64,000 bases of DNA, from NCBI RefSeq assembly GCF_002834385.1, contig NZ_PITQ01000002.1, positions 62,001-126,000 on the forward strand. The letters run 5' to 3'. This document shows positions 55,670 to 64,000 of the stretch, piece by piece. The DNA is from Rahnella sp. AA (lineage in GTDB: Bacteria; Pseudomonadota; Gammaproteobacteria; Enterobacterales; Enterobacteriaceae). Position 1 is the first letter of the stretch. Each line of letters opens with the position of its first letter. Position numbers and translations under genes: made by a program. The notes beneath the pieces were generated by a model that did no database searches, was not told the DNA's origin, and saw nothing but the letters and a program-made list of their open reading frames with translations.

Positions 55670-56875
55670 ATGACTCCATACGCCTCCCCGATTTTGACTT
55701 CGCTGTTAGATACCGATGCCTACAAGCTCCACATGCAGCAAGCGGTCTACCATCGCTATCGCAATATTAGCGTCGTGGCCGAGTTCCGTTGCCGTGGTGA
55801 TGAACTGTTGGGCGAATACGCCAGCGAAATTCGTCAGCAAATCCAGATGATGAGTCACCTGGCGCTGACCGACGATGAATTCACTTACCTTTCCGGGCTG
55901 CCCTTCTTCACGCCGGATTATCTGAACTGGCTAAAAACGTTCCGCTACAATCCTGAACATGTCGCCGTCTCCGATCGCAACGGGCATTTGCACGTCCGCA
56001 TTGAAGGCCCGTGGCGCGAAGTGATTATGTGGGAAGTACCGCTGCTGGCGGTCATCAGTGAAGTGGTTCATCGCCAGCGTTCACCGCAGGCAACAGCACA
56101 AATGGCCGTCGATCAGCTTCGCAGGAACCTCGCCAGTTTCAAAGCACAGGCTGTTGATATTGACCTTTCAGGTTTCCGTCTGATGGATTTCGGCACGCGT
56201 CGCCGTTTCTCCGGTGAAGTTCAGGAAGCGATTGTCACCACGCTGAAAAATGAGTTCCCGTATCTGGTCGGCACCAGTAACTACGATTTAGCCCACAAAT
56301 TGCAGCTGACGCCGGTTGGCACGCAGGCTCACGAATGGTTCCAGGCACATCAGCAAATCAGCCCGGTTCTGGCGAACAGCCAGCGCGCCGCACTGCAGGC
56401 CTGGCTGGATGAATATCCGGATCAACTGGGCATTGCCCTCACCGATTGCATCACGATGGATGCCTTCCTGCGTGACTTCGGAACGAAATTCGCCAATGCC
56501 TATCAGGGATTACGTCACGATTCCGGGGATCCGGTTGAATGGGGTGAAAAAGCGATCGCACATTATCAGGCGCTCGGTATTGACCCGATGACCAAAACAC
56601 TGGTGTTTTCAGACAATCTTGATCTGGATAAAGCGCTGCATTTATACCGGCACTTCCATCAGCGGGTAAATCTGGTCTTTGGTATCGGGACGCGTCTGAC
56701 CTGTAATATCCCGGACGTCAAACCGCTGAATATCGTGATTAAATTGGTTCAGTGCAATGGCAAGCCGGTAGCAAAACTGTCTGACAGCCCGGGCAAAACC
56801 ATCTGTCAGGACAAGGCATTTGTCAAAGCGCTGCGTAAGGCCTTCGATCTTCCTCTGGTCAAAAAAGCCTCCTGA
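55670..56875 (+). CDS. pncB: Nicotinate phosphoribosyltransferase PncB
   Basis: Cytoplasmic enzyme of 401 residues (E. coli 400) that converts nicotinate, PRPP and ATP to nicotinate mononucleotide in NAD salvage. Start region [18 protein letters not shown], the phosphorylated-His segment [38 protein letters not shown] and IGTRLTCN are conserved. No strong ribosome site is visible near the ATG. In E. coli NadR represses pncB; a 6-bp dyad TGTTTG/CAAACA lies 34 bp upstream but has a shorter spacer than the known NadR box. Confidence 0.96.
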   Translation: MTPYASPILTSLLDTDAYKLHMQQAVYHRYRNISVVAEFRCRGDELLGEYASEIRQQIQMMSHLALTDDEFTYLSGLPFFTPDYLNWLKTFRYNPEHVAVSDRNGHLHVRIEGPWREVIMWEVPLLAVISEVVHRQRSPQATAQMAVDQLRRNLASFKAQAVDIDLSGFRLMDFGTRRRFSGEVQEAIVTTLKNEFPYLVGTSNYDLAHKLQLTPVGTQAHEWFQAHQQISPVLANSQRAALQAWLDEYPDQLGIALTDCITMDAFLRDFGTKFANAYQGLRHDSGDPVEWGEKAIAHYQALGIDPMTKTLVFSDNLDLDKALHLYRHFHQRVNLVFGIGTRLTCNIPDVKPLNIVIKLVQCNGKPVAKLSDSPGKTICQDKAFVKALRKAFDLPLVKKAS

Positions 56876-57132
56876 CAGGCACCAAAGCGCCGGAAGTACA
56901 CTCTGGCGCTTTCGTTTTTCTCTTTCCTTTATAGAGTTGCCATTTAATTGTGCTTGGCTTTTATTCATTCTTTCCCTGTTTCCCGTCTTTCCTTTCATTT
57001 GCCCTACAATTCTTATCTGCCGACGATGATTTCTGCTTGTGTCCTGAGAAAGGCTAAGTAACATAGCAAAATCCCTATTTACAGGGTGTCCAATATTTCT
57101 TAGTCAACATATATAAAGAAAGAGAGAAATCT

Positions 57133-58533
57133 ATGAGCGTTGTGCCTGTAGTCGACGTACTGCAAGGCCGTGCTGCGGTTGACAGTGAAGTCACCGTACG
57201 CGGTTGGGTACGTACCCGGAGAGATTCTAAAGCTGGTATCTCATTCGTCGCCGTTTATGACGGCTCCTGCTTTAATCCTTTACAGGCCGTCATCAATAAT
57301 TCTCTGCCCAATTATCAGGAAGACGTTCTGCGCCTGACGACAGGCTGCTCTGTGGAAGTCACTGGGACTGTCGTTGCCTCCCCTGGCGAAGGCCAGAGTT
57401 TCGAGTTGCAGGCAACGGCGGTGAAAGTTGTTGGCTGGGTGGATGATCCGGATACCTACCCAATGGCGGCTAAACGCCATAGCATCGAGTACCTGCGTGA
57501 AGTGGCTCACCTGCGCCCCCGCACCAACCTGATCGGCGCAGTTGCCCGTGTGCGTAATACCCTTTCTCAGGCAATTCACCGTTTCTACCATGAAAATGGT
57601 TATTTCTGGGTATCGACTCCGCTCATCACGGCATCCGATACCGAAGGTGCCGGCGAGATGTTCCGTGTTTCGACACTGGATCTGCAAAACCTGCCACGCA
57701 CTGATAAAGGCGAGATCGACTTTAGCGAAGATTTCTTCGGCAAAGAAGCTTTCCTTACTGTATCTGGTCAGCTTAACGGCGAAACCTATGCGTGTGCGTT
57801 ATCTAAAGTTTATACCTTCGGCCCAACCTTCCGTGCGGAAAACTCCAACACCAGCCGCCATCTGGCTGAGTTCTGGATGGTTGAACCGGAAGTCGCTTTT
57901 GCAACGCTTGATGATATCGCCTCACTGGCTGAAAGCATGTTGAAATATGTTTTCAAAGCCGTTTTAGACGAACGTGCAGACGATATGGCCTTTTTTGCCG
58001 ATCGCGTAGACAAAGATGCTGTTGCACGCCTTGAGCGATTTGTAACATCGGATTTCGCACAGGTGGATTATACCGACGCAGTAGAAATATTAATGAATTG
58101 TGATCAGAAATTCGAAAACCCGGTTTCCTGGGGTGTCGATCTCTCTTCTGAGCACGAACGTTACCTGGCAGAACAGCATTTCAAAGCGCCGGTTGTGGTT
58201 AAAAACTACCCTAAAGATATCAAAGCCTTCTACATGCGCATGAATGAAGATGGCAAAACCGTCGCTGCAATGGATGTTCTGGCACCGGGTATAGGCGAAA
58301 TCATCGGGGGCTCTCAGCGTGAAGAACGTCTGGATGTATTGGACGCACGTATGGCTGAAATGGGACTTAATAAAGAAGATTATTGGTGGTATCGCGATCT
58401 TCGTCGTTACGGCACAGTGCCACATTCAGGCTTCGGTTTAGGCTTTGAACGTTTAGTCGCCTATGTGACCGGCGTTCAAAACGTACGTGATGTCATCCCG
58501 TTCCCCCGCACACCACGTAATGCAACCTTCTAA
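57133..58533 (+). CDS. asnS: Asparaginyl-tRNA synthetase AsnS
   Basis: Class IIb aminoacyl-tRNA synthetase of 466 residues, same length as E. coli. The N-terminal OB-fold anticodon domain ([20 protein letters not shown]) is followed by the catalytic domain with motif 2 [21 protein letters not shown] and motif 3 [15 protein letters not shown]. Ends [17 protein letters not shown]-rich ribosome site before the ATG. Followed by a terminator, then ompF. Confidence 0.97.
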   Translation: MSVVPVVDVLQGRAAVDSEVTVRGWVRTRRDSKAGISFVAVYDGSCFNPLQAVINNSLPNYQEDVLRLTTGCSVEVTGTVVASPGEGQSFELQATAVKVVGWVDDPDTYPMAAKRHSIEYLREVAHLRPRTNLIGAVARVRNTLSQAIHRFYHENGYFWVSTPLITASDTEGAGEMFRVSTLDLQNLPRTDKGEIDFSEDFFGKEAFLTVSGQLNGETYACALSKVYTFGPTFRAENSNTSRHLAEFWMVEPEVAFATLDDIASLAESMLKYVFKAVLDERADDMAFFADRVDKDAVARLERFVTSDFAQVDYTDAVEILMNCDQKFENPVSWGVDLSSEHERYLAEQHFKAPVVVKNYPKDIKAFYMRMNEDGKTVAAMDVLAPGIGEIIGGSQREERLDVLDARMAEMGLNKEDYWWYRDLRRYGTVPHSGFGLGFERLVAYVTGVQNVRDVIPFPRTPRNATF

Positions 58534-58572
58534 TTAATTAAACTATTTTTAATTAACAGAATCGTTACAAAA

Positions 58573-58604
58573 CTAAGGCCAGCTTCGCTGGCCTTAGTCA
58601 TTTT
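58573..58604 (+). terminator. asnS terminator
   Basis: CTAAGGCCAGC (58573–58583) pairs with GCTGGCCTTAG (58587–58597), followed by TCATTTT, about 40 bp after asnS. Confidence 0.8.
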
Positions 58605-58637
58605 CAAAGATAGATCCCTGTCACAAAGTTCCGTAAA

Positions 58638-58678
58638 AATTACATTTTGTAATACATTTTTTCCATATGAAACATATT
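58638..58678 (+). promoter_or_regulatory. OmpR-like boxes upstream of ompF
   Basis: Two adjacent about 20-mers resemble the E. coli ompF F1 and F2 OmpR sites: TTACATTTTGTAATACAT at 58640–58657 and a TTTTTCC…TGAAACATAT unit at about 58658–58677. They lie about 160 bp before the ompF ATG, as expected for OmpR sites upstream of a porin promoter with a long leader. The match is by eye and only approximate. Confidence 0.5.
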
Positions 58679-58833
58679 TAGTAATTTAGTAGCATTTTCG
58701 CTATGGATTAAGCTCATCACGGATGGAATAGTGCCTTCAGACACAGGAGACACCAAACTCTCATAAATAGTTCCGTAAGGAATTATTTAAGGCAGTGGCA
58801 GGTGTCCATATAAAACCAATGAGGGTAATAATA

Positions 58834-59952
58834 ATGATGAAGCGCAATATTCTTGCAGTGGTAATCCCTGCTCTGTTAGCTGCTGGCGCGGCTAATGCTG
58901 CAGAAGTTTATAACAAAGACGGCAACAAACTGGATCTGTACGGTAAAGTTGACGCACGTCACCAATTCTCTGATAACACTGGCGATGATGGTGATCAGAC
59001 TTACGTTCGTTTCGGCTTCAAAGGCGAAACCAAAATTACTGACCAACTGACCGGTTACGGCCAGTGGGAATACAACGTTCAAGCTAACCATGCTGAAGGC
59101 ACTAACCTCGACAGCAAAGGCGTGAGCCATGGCGGCGATGAAGGTAACAAAACTCGTCTGGGCTTCGCAGGTCTGAAATTTGGCGATGCTGGTTCTTTCG
59201 ACTACGGTCGTAACTACGGCGTTCTGTACGACGTTGAGTCATACACTGACCAATTGCCAGTATTCGGTGATGATACCTTCTACGGTAACGATAACTTCAT
59301 GACTGGTCGTTCAAACGGCCTGGCAACTTACCGTAACAGCAACTTCTTCGGTCTGGTTGATGGCCTGAGCTTCGCCGTTCAGTACCAGGGCAAAAACGAG
59401 AACGATAGCCGTGATGTTTCCAAACAAAACGGTGACGGCTGGGGTACTTCTGCAGCTTATGACATCGGTGCTGGTGTTAGCGTAACTGGCGCCTACTCCT
59501 CATCAAATCGTACTACCACTCAGAAAGAAGATGGTAACGGCGATAAAGCTGACGCGTATGCATTCGGTGCAAAATACGATGCTAACAATGTGTATCTGGC
59601 TGCAATGTACGGTGAAACCCGTAACACTACCGGATATGGCGATGGCCAGGTTGCTAACAAAACTCAGAACATTGAAATCGTAGCTCAATACCAATTCGAT
59701 TTCGGTCTGCGCCCATCTGTTGCTTACCTGCAGTCTAAAGGTAAAGACCTGAACGCAGTGGGTACCGGCTACGCTGGTGGCGATGCTGACTTGGTTAAAT
59801 ACGTCGAAGTTGGTACTTACTACTACTTCAACAAAAACATGTCTACCTATGTTGACTACAAAATCAACCTGTTGGATGACAACAACTACACCCGCGCAGC
59901 TGGTGTTTCTACCGACGACACCGTTGGTGTTGGCCTGCAATACCAGTTCTAA
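58834..59952 (+). CDS. ompF: Outer-membrane porin OmpF
   Basis: Trimeric general porin of 372 residues (16 strands). Signal peptide [22 protein letters not shown], as in E. coli OmpF. Mature start [17 protein letters not shown]; loop L3 region [25 protein letters not shown] with the PVFGDDT constriction loop; C-terminal strand VGVGLQYQF ending in Phe as needed for assembly by BAM. GAGGG 8 nt before the first ATG; the leader GAGGGTAATAATAATG resembles the MicF pairing site of E. coli ompF. Lies between asnS and aspC as in E. coli. OmpC identity is less likely given this position. Confidence 0.93.
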   Translation: MMKRNILAVVIPALLAAGAANAAEVYNKDGNKLDLYGKVDARHQFSDNTGDDGDQTYVRFGFKGETKITDQLTGYGQWEYNVQANHAEGTNLDSKGVSHGGDEGNKTRLGFAGLKFGDAGSFDYGRNYGVLYDVESYTDQLPVFGDDTFYGNDNFMTGRSNGLATYRNSNFFGLVDGLSFAVQYQGKNENDSRDVSKQNGDGWGTSAAYDIGAGVSVTGAYSSSNRTTTQKEDGNGDKADAYAFGAKYDANNVYLAAMYGETRNTTGYGDGQVANKTQNIEIVAQYQFDFGLRPSVAYLQSKGKDLNAVGTGYAGGDADLVKYVEVGTYYYFNKNMSTYVDYKINLLDDNNYTRAAGVSTDDTVGVGLQYQF

Positions 59953-59995
59953 TATCGCTTAACGACACGCTTACGGGCGTGTCAAAGTGGATATC

Positions 59996-60021
59996 AAGGC
60001 AGAGCTTCGGCTCTGCCTTTT
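59996..60021 (+). terminator. ompF terminator
   Basis: AAGGCAGAGC (59996–60005) pairs with GCTCTGCCTT (60010–60019) around TTCG, followed by a T-run. An earlier stem GACACGC/GCGTGTC (59964–59983) precedes it. Confidence 0.88.
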
Positions 60022-60193
60022 GCATTTATATATTTCAAAAAATAATCTTTTCCACCCTCTCCCATAAAATATTTTAATCTCCCACGCCTTCTCACAACTC
60101 TGTTTTCTTTTTGCCGCAAACGGTTGGCAAATGAGGGCGCTGGCGTTACCCTGATGCCCTCTTTCGCAATATCAGGTTATGGAAGTTTCCGAC

Positions 60194-61384
60194 ATGTTTG
60201 AAAAAATCACTGCAGCACCTGCCGACCCTATTCTGGGTCTTACCGATCTTTTCCGCGCTGACGATCGCTCGAATAAAATCAATCTGGGGATTGGCGTTTA
60301 TAAAGACGAAACGGGTAAAACACCGGTTCTGGCCAGCGTGAAAAAAGCCGAACAGTTCCTGTTGGAAAATGAAATAACAAAAACCTACCTGAGTATCGAC
60401 GGGTTACCTGATTTTGCACATTGCACGCAAGAACTGCTGTTTGGTAAAAACAGCACGGTGATTGCTGATAAACGTGCCCGCACTGCGCAAACCCCGGGCG
60501 GCACGGGTGCCCTGCGCATCGCCGCTGATTTTATTGCCACACAAACTACCGCTAAACGTGTCTGGGTGAGCAATCCTAGCTGGCCAAACCACAAAGGTGT
60601 GTTCTCGGCTTCCGGCCTGGACGTTGCCGAATACAATTATTATGACGCAGCAAACCACAGCCTGGACTTCGATGGCATGCTGGAAAGCCTGAACGCAGCA
60701 CAAGCTGGCGATGTGGTGCTATTCCACGGCTGCTGCCACAACCCGACGGGGATTGATCCGACACAAGAACAGTGGGCACAGCTGGCAGAGATGTCTGTCA
60801 GCAAGGGCTGGCTGCCACTGTTTGATTTCGCCTATCAGGGTTTTGCAAAAGGCCTGGAAGAAGATGCCGCCGGCTTGCGTCTTTTCGTGGAAAAACATAA
60901 AGAGTTGCTGGTCGCCAGCTCTTACTCGAAAAACTTCGGGTTATATAACGAACGTGTGGGTGCCTGTACATTAGTGACCGCAGATGCCGAAACGGCGGAC
61001 CGCGCATTTAGCCAGGTGAAATCGGTTATCCGTGCAAACTATTCCAACCCGCCGTCACACGGTGCGGCCGTTGTTGCCACCATTCTGGGCAATGAAACTC
61101 TGCGCACACTGTGGGAGCAGGAACTGAGCGATATGCGTCAGCGTATTCACCGCATGCGTCAGCTGTTCGTCAGCACGTTGCAGGAAAAAGGCGCGCAGCA
61201 GGATTTCAGCTTCATTATTAATCAGAACGGAATGTTCTCGTTCAGCGGCCTGACCAAAGATCAGGTACTGCGTCTGCGTGATGAATTCGGCGTCTATGCG
61301 GTGAACTCTGGTCGTATCAACGTTGCGGGTATCACGCTGGAAAACATGGCACCGTTGTGCGAAGCCATCGTCGCCGTGCTGTAA
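60194..61384 (+). CDS. aspC: Aspartate aminotransferase AspC
   Basis: Cytoplasmic PLP enzyme of 396 residues, same length as E. coli, transferring the amino group between glutamate and oxaloacetate, also acting on aromatic keto acids. The PLP-binding Lys is in [15 protein letters not shown]; the substrate-binding Arg is near the C-terminus in [20 protein letters not shown] is the conserved Asn loop. The ATG at 60194 ([16 protein letters not shown]) is preferred over 60179. Terminator at 61409. Confidence 0.97.
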   Translation: MFEKITAAPADPILGLTDLFRADDRSNKINLGIGVYKDETGKTPVLASVKKAEQFLLENEITKTYLSIDGLPDFAHCTQELLFGKNSTVIADKRARTAQTPGGTGALRIAADFIATQTTAKRVWVSNPSWPNHKGVFSASGLDVAEYNYYDAANHSLDFDGMLESLNAAQAGDVVLFHGCCHNPTGIDPTQEQWAQLAEMSVSKGWLPLFDFAYQGFAKGLEEDAAGLRLFVEKHKELLVASSYSKNFGLYNERVGACTLVTADAETADRAFSQVKSVIRANYSNPPSHGAAVVATILGNETLRTLWEQELSDMRQRIHRMRQLFVSTLQEKGAQQDFSFIINQNGMFSFSGLTKDQVLRLRDEFGVYAVNSGRINVAGITLENMAPLCEAIVAVL

Positions 61385-61408
61385 GAATTCTCAGTTCTAA
61401 ATTCCATT

Positions 61409-61440
61409 AAAAAGCCCGTCAGGAGACTGACGGGCTTTTT
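61409..61440. terminator. Terminator between aspC and ycbL
   Basis: AAAAAGCCCGTCA (61409–61421) pairs with TGACGGGCTTTTT (61428–61440); both ends serve convergent aspC and ycbL. Confidence 0.92.
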
Positions 61441-61464
61441 GTATTCTGGCAGCCGAAAAAATAT

Positions 61465-62112
61465 TTACCAGACCGGCATTTCATCCTGCAGGAAGGGATT
61501 TGTTTTACGCTCATAGCCAAAATCAGACATCGGGCCATGACCGGGAATGAATACGATATCATCGCCCAGCGGCAATAATTTCGTTTTAATGGAATGAATC
61601 AGCGCCTGATGATCACCACGTGGGAAATCACTGCGCCCTACGCCACCTTTGAAAATCACATCACCGGAAACGGCAATGCGTGCTTTGTCATTGATGAAGA
61701 CAATATGCCCCGGCGTATGGCCTGGACAATGCAATACTGACAAGGTTTCCTCACCGACGCTCACAACATCCCCTTCCTCCAACCAGGTGTCTGGTGTCAG
61801 AGGGTCGCAATGATCAAGGCCAAACATCTGGCTTTGTGTTGGCAGTGCATCGAGCAGGAACTGATCTTCTTTTTGTGGCCCGATAACAGGCACCTGATAA
61901 TGTTCTGCCAGTTGTGCAGCCGCGCCAACATGATCAAGGTGTCCGTGAGTCAGCAAAATTTGCGTAACCAGCACGCCTTTAGCGGAAACTTCGTGAATGA
62001 TTTTTTCTGCTTCACCGCCCGGATCGACAAGCGCGGCCTGATTGGTTTTAGCACACCAGATCAGTGAACAATTCTGGCTGAACGCCGTGACGGTAATAAG
62101 ATGGATTTTCAT
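61465..62112 (-). CDS. ycbL: Glyoxalase II-type hydrolase YcbL (GloC)
   Basis: Metallo-beta-lactamase-fold thioesterase of 215 residues that hydrolyses S-lactoylglutathione in methylglyoxal detoxification (GloC in E. coli). Metal ligands are in [26 protein letters not shown] and [17 protein letters not shown], with the final His in FIPGHGPMS. The ATG at 62112 ([15 protein letters not shown]) matches E. coli; the ORF to 62151 is not used. It is probably co-transcribed with ycbK, 51 bp upstream. Functionally connected with mgsA in this window. Confidence 0.95.
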   Translation of the reverse strand: MKIHLITVTAFSQNCSLIWCAKTNQAALVDPGGEAEKIIHEVSAKGVLVTQILLTHGHLDHVGAAAQLAEHYQVPVIGPQKEDQFLLDALPTQSQMFGLDHCDPLTPDTWLEEGDVVSVGEETLSVLHCPGHTPGHIVFINDKARIAVSGDVIFKGGVGRSDFPRGDHQALIHSIKTKLLPLGDDIVFIPGHGPMSDFGYERKTNPFLQDEMPVW

Positions 62113-62163
62113 AGGGCTCCACAAAATGGCCTGCACATTCAGGCAGGCCATTAATTACGCACA

Positions 62164-62715
62164 TTACCAGGTCCGTGCCGGCCCGGTATCGATGTGCACA
62201 AAGTTACTTCGTGGATAATATCCTACACCACCCATCCGCATTTTTAATGCTGCTTTGCGGATATTGCTCAGTTCGATGCCCTGGATATGGAAATCCATGG
62301 CCTGCCCAAGCGTGTGGTAACTGTGTTTTGCTACACCACTTCCCGGTTCACGCATGCTGTTATTGGTCGCCAGAGAACGGTAGCCGGAAATAAGCTGAAC
62401 CGGTCTGTTCACGCCACCGAGCATCACCTGCAGACGATAGAGATGATCGAATAACGCGGGATCGATAGATTTTACCTTTTCCGCGCGATAGTCCCTGAAC
62501 AGATGATTCAACCGGGCCAACTCATCCTTGTTATAACGCTTTCCATCAAAAAACTCGGTTTTGAGGGTTTCGCCGGTATTTATATTATTAACCACTAAAA
62601 TACGCGGACGAGGTGTGGAAAGAGTGGCGAATACACGACCTGGAAGCAATGCAATCCCCATAGCGGCACTGCTTAATGCCAGCCATTTACGGCGATGTTT
62701 GTCGATTTCATTCAT
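62164..62715 (-). CDS. mepK: Peptidoglycan DD-endopeptidase MepK (YcbK)
   Basis: Secreted M15-like (DUF882) murein endopeptidase of 183 residues (E. coli 182) that cleaves mDAP-mDAP crosslinks and thereby opposes LdtD. The N-terminus KHRRKWLALSSAAMG followed by a hydrophobic run is a [12 protein letters not shown] signal, so Tat export is likely as in E. coli. Zinc site: HSYHTLGQAMDFH and the final VHIDTGPARTW, plus ISGYRS. The ATG at 62715 (MNEIDKHRRKW) aligns with E. coli; the upstream ORF extension to 62934 is not real. Adjacent to ldtD, its functional partner. Confidence 0.95.
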   Translation of the reverse strand: MNEIDKHRRKWLALSSAAMGIALLPGRVFATLSTPRPRILVVNNINTGETLKTEFFDGKRYNKDELARLNHLFRDYRAEKVKSIDPALFDHLYRLQVMLGGVNRPVQLISGYRSLATNNSMREPGSGVAKHSYHTLGQAMDFHIQGIELSNIRKAALKMRMGGVGYYPRSNFVHIDTGPARTW

Positions 62716-62893
62716 GAACAGTTTACTATCCGGTAAGAGAGTCAAAAATAGGTCCCGATCTGAACCGTTTTGAACCATAACCGCCAAATTTCTGCGAGTC
62801 AAGGGACCCAAATAAGCAAAACGAGCGTGCCAGTAGCTCACGCTCGTTTTACAGACAAAACCTTTGACCCTTATCAGATTAGTTTTACTGCAT

Positions 62894-64000
62894 TTATTGA
62901 AGCAATTTTTCTGCCTGAGGCAAAATTTGTGCACCCGATCTCACGGTTGCATCATAATTGTAAATATCTGTACGGAATTGCGGCTTACCATCATCGGCAA
63001 CCCACGCCGTCAGATAAAACAGTTTTACCGGTATATGATGGCGTATCGCCACATAGGTCGTATTGCCCCCCTGCAGCGCAGTAGAAATGCGCGTGTCATT
63101 CCAGCCCGCATCCTGCAACAGCATATTCGCCAGCTCGGAAGCTTTATTCACCCTCACACAGCCTGAACTCAACGCACGAATATCTTTACTAAAAAGATTG
63201 TGGTTCGGCGTGTCGTGCAGATAAATAGCATCAGAACTTGGCATATTAAATTTATAACGCCCCAGAGAGTTGTTCGCTCCCGGTGCCTGGCGGATGCGAT
63301 ACGGGAAATGGCTCGGTGAAACCATTGCCCAGTCAATCATCGTCGGGTCGATCACCTCGGCATCATTACTCCATCCTGACAACACCTGATAACCATGTTG
63401 CTGGAAGTAAGTCGGATTGTTCATGGCCTTAGGCATGATGTCTTCACGTACCAGCGTCGTGGGCACATTCCACGGTGGATTCACCACCACGTTATTAAGC
63501 GCACTGCTCATTAATGGCGTTTTTCTGCTTGGGCGCCCGACGATCACCCGTGACGACAATACTTCGCTGCCATTGAGGTAGTAGGTAAGCTGGTAGTTAG
63601 GAATGTTCACCATAATACCGGTGCTGACATTGCCCGGCAGAATACGCAAACGCTGAATATTAAGTGCCAGCAAGGTGGCACGTAATTGTGGAGAAGCATT
63701 TAGCCACTGGCGTGTACGCCCGCCGATAATGCCATCAGCCTCAAGCCCTTGCCATTTCTGAAAGCGTTTCACCGCAGCCACCAAATCTGGCGTGTACTGG
63801 TTGTTTGCAACAGCAACTGGCGCCGCTGGCGCGGTGTTCTCTGCGGACTGAACGGATGGCAGAACGTCCTGTACTGACGTCGCAGAAGGGCTTACCGCAG
63901 GTGTTGCGGGCTGAGCTTTATCTGCGGTTTCATCGACGGAAAGATCGTCATTTGCCGCACTTCCCGGGGTGTTCGGTGCAATGGTTTCATCTGTCGGTTT
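62894..64000 (-). CDS. ldtD: L,D-transpeptidase LdtD (YcbB), partial at window end
   Basis: C-terminal part, about 368 codons, of the murein L,D-transpeptidase making mDAP-mDAP crosslinks. It is open to the window's right edge, so the N-terminal anchor and domain are missing. Visible in order: a Pro/Ala/Ser/Thr/Asp-rich linker (64000 to about 63800), a PG_binding_1 domain ([20 protein letters not shown]), then the YkuD catalytic domain with YLHDTPNH and the nucleophile Cys in ALSSGCVRV. The apparent start at 63784 is an internal TTG Leu codon. The end [20 protein letters not shown] matches E. coli YcbB. Confidence 0.95.
   Translation of the reverse strand, partial: KPTDETIAPNTPGSAANDDLSVDETADKAQPATPAVSPSATSVQDVLPSVQSAENTAPAAPVAVANNQYTPDLVAAVKRFQKWQGLEADGIIGGRTRQWLNASPQLRATLLALNIQRLRILPGNVSTGIMVNIPNYQLTYYLNGSEVLSSRVIVGRPSRKTPLMSSALNNVVVNPPWNVPTTLVREDIMPKAMNNPTYFQQHGYQVLSGWSNDAEVIDPTMIDWAMVSPSHFPYRIRQAPGANNSLGRYKFNMPSSDAIYLHDTPNHNLFSKDIRALSSGCVRVNKASELANMLLQDAGWNDTRISTALQGGNTTYVAIRHHIPVKLFYLTAWVADDGKPQFRTDIYNYDATVRSGAQILPQAEKLLQ

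Noticed and set aside
62716-62934. 73-codon N-terminal extension of mepK
   Set aside because: It would bury the [12 protein letters not shown] signal in mid-protein and is absent in E. coli YcbK; the region is the intergenic space next to ldtD.
1-64000. CRISPR arrays, prophage, transposases, integrases, rRNA operons
   Set aside because: None seen: no regularly spaced repeats, no phage or transposase-like proteins among the genes, and no rRNA signature.

Overview
The window is a continuous, gene-dense piece of enterobacterial chromosome. From sulA to ldtD (about 20–64 kb) its gene order matches the Escherichia coli segment serT-yccA-tusE-acyP-rlmI-hspQ-yccU-yccT-mgsA-helD-yccF-yccS-sxy-sulA-ompA-matP-ycbZ-fabA-rmf-pqiCBA-uup-rlmL-ycbX-zapC-pyrD, then ssuEADCB-pepN-pncB-asnS-ompF-aspC-ycbL-ycbK-ycbB. 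Protein divergence from E. coli, together with a Serratia/Yersinia-type sfuABC iron operon, suggests Yersiniaceae (Rahnella, Serratia or a close relative). This is inference from remembered protein families; no database search was done.

Left part (1–17 kb) is lineage-variable. It holds the end of puuR and puuB (putrescine use, with puuC missing between them), the nhaP2 antiporter, osmE, a Tat-exported cupin protein and a chemoreceptor. The chemoreceptor follows a three-gene ABC importer on the same strand. Next come a divergent SDR/AraC pair and sfuABC. The first importer is of the 'Fe3+' family, but its binding protein lacks the tyrosine pair seen in SfuA.

At 17.0–18.8 kb, two nearly identical tRNA-Ser(UGA) genes lie in direct repeat exactly 1601 bp apart. 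They enclose an A+T-richer insert with a NIPSNAP-like gene and an unusual WYL-like protein carrying a predicted membrane segment. This is the most accessory-looking piece of the window.

The core part (19–64 kb) carries tRNA thiolation (tusE), rRNA methylation (rlmI, rlmL), heat response (hspQ with a clear sigma-32 promoter), methylglyoxal synthesis, SOS division control (sulA with a LexA box), outer-membrane proteins (ompA, ompF), Ter macrodomain organisation (matP), fatty-acid unsaturation (fabA with a FabR-like operator), ribosome hibernation (rmf, 55 codons), the PqiABC lipid-transport system, division (zapC), pyrimidine synthesis (pyrD) and sulfonate use (ssuEADCB). After pepN an MFS transporter of unknown substrate has been inserted directly before pncB, which suggests niacin uptake. 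The window ends inside ldtD.

No CRISPR array, prophage, transposase or rRNA was seen. Most intergenic spaces hold ordinary terminators and promoters. Less ordinary items include a 124-bp palindromic repeat inside the first ABC operon, a 34-codon ORF between sulA and ompA, and an 8-codon leader ORF before the MFS gene.
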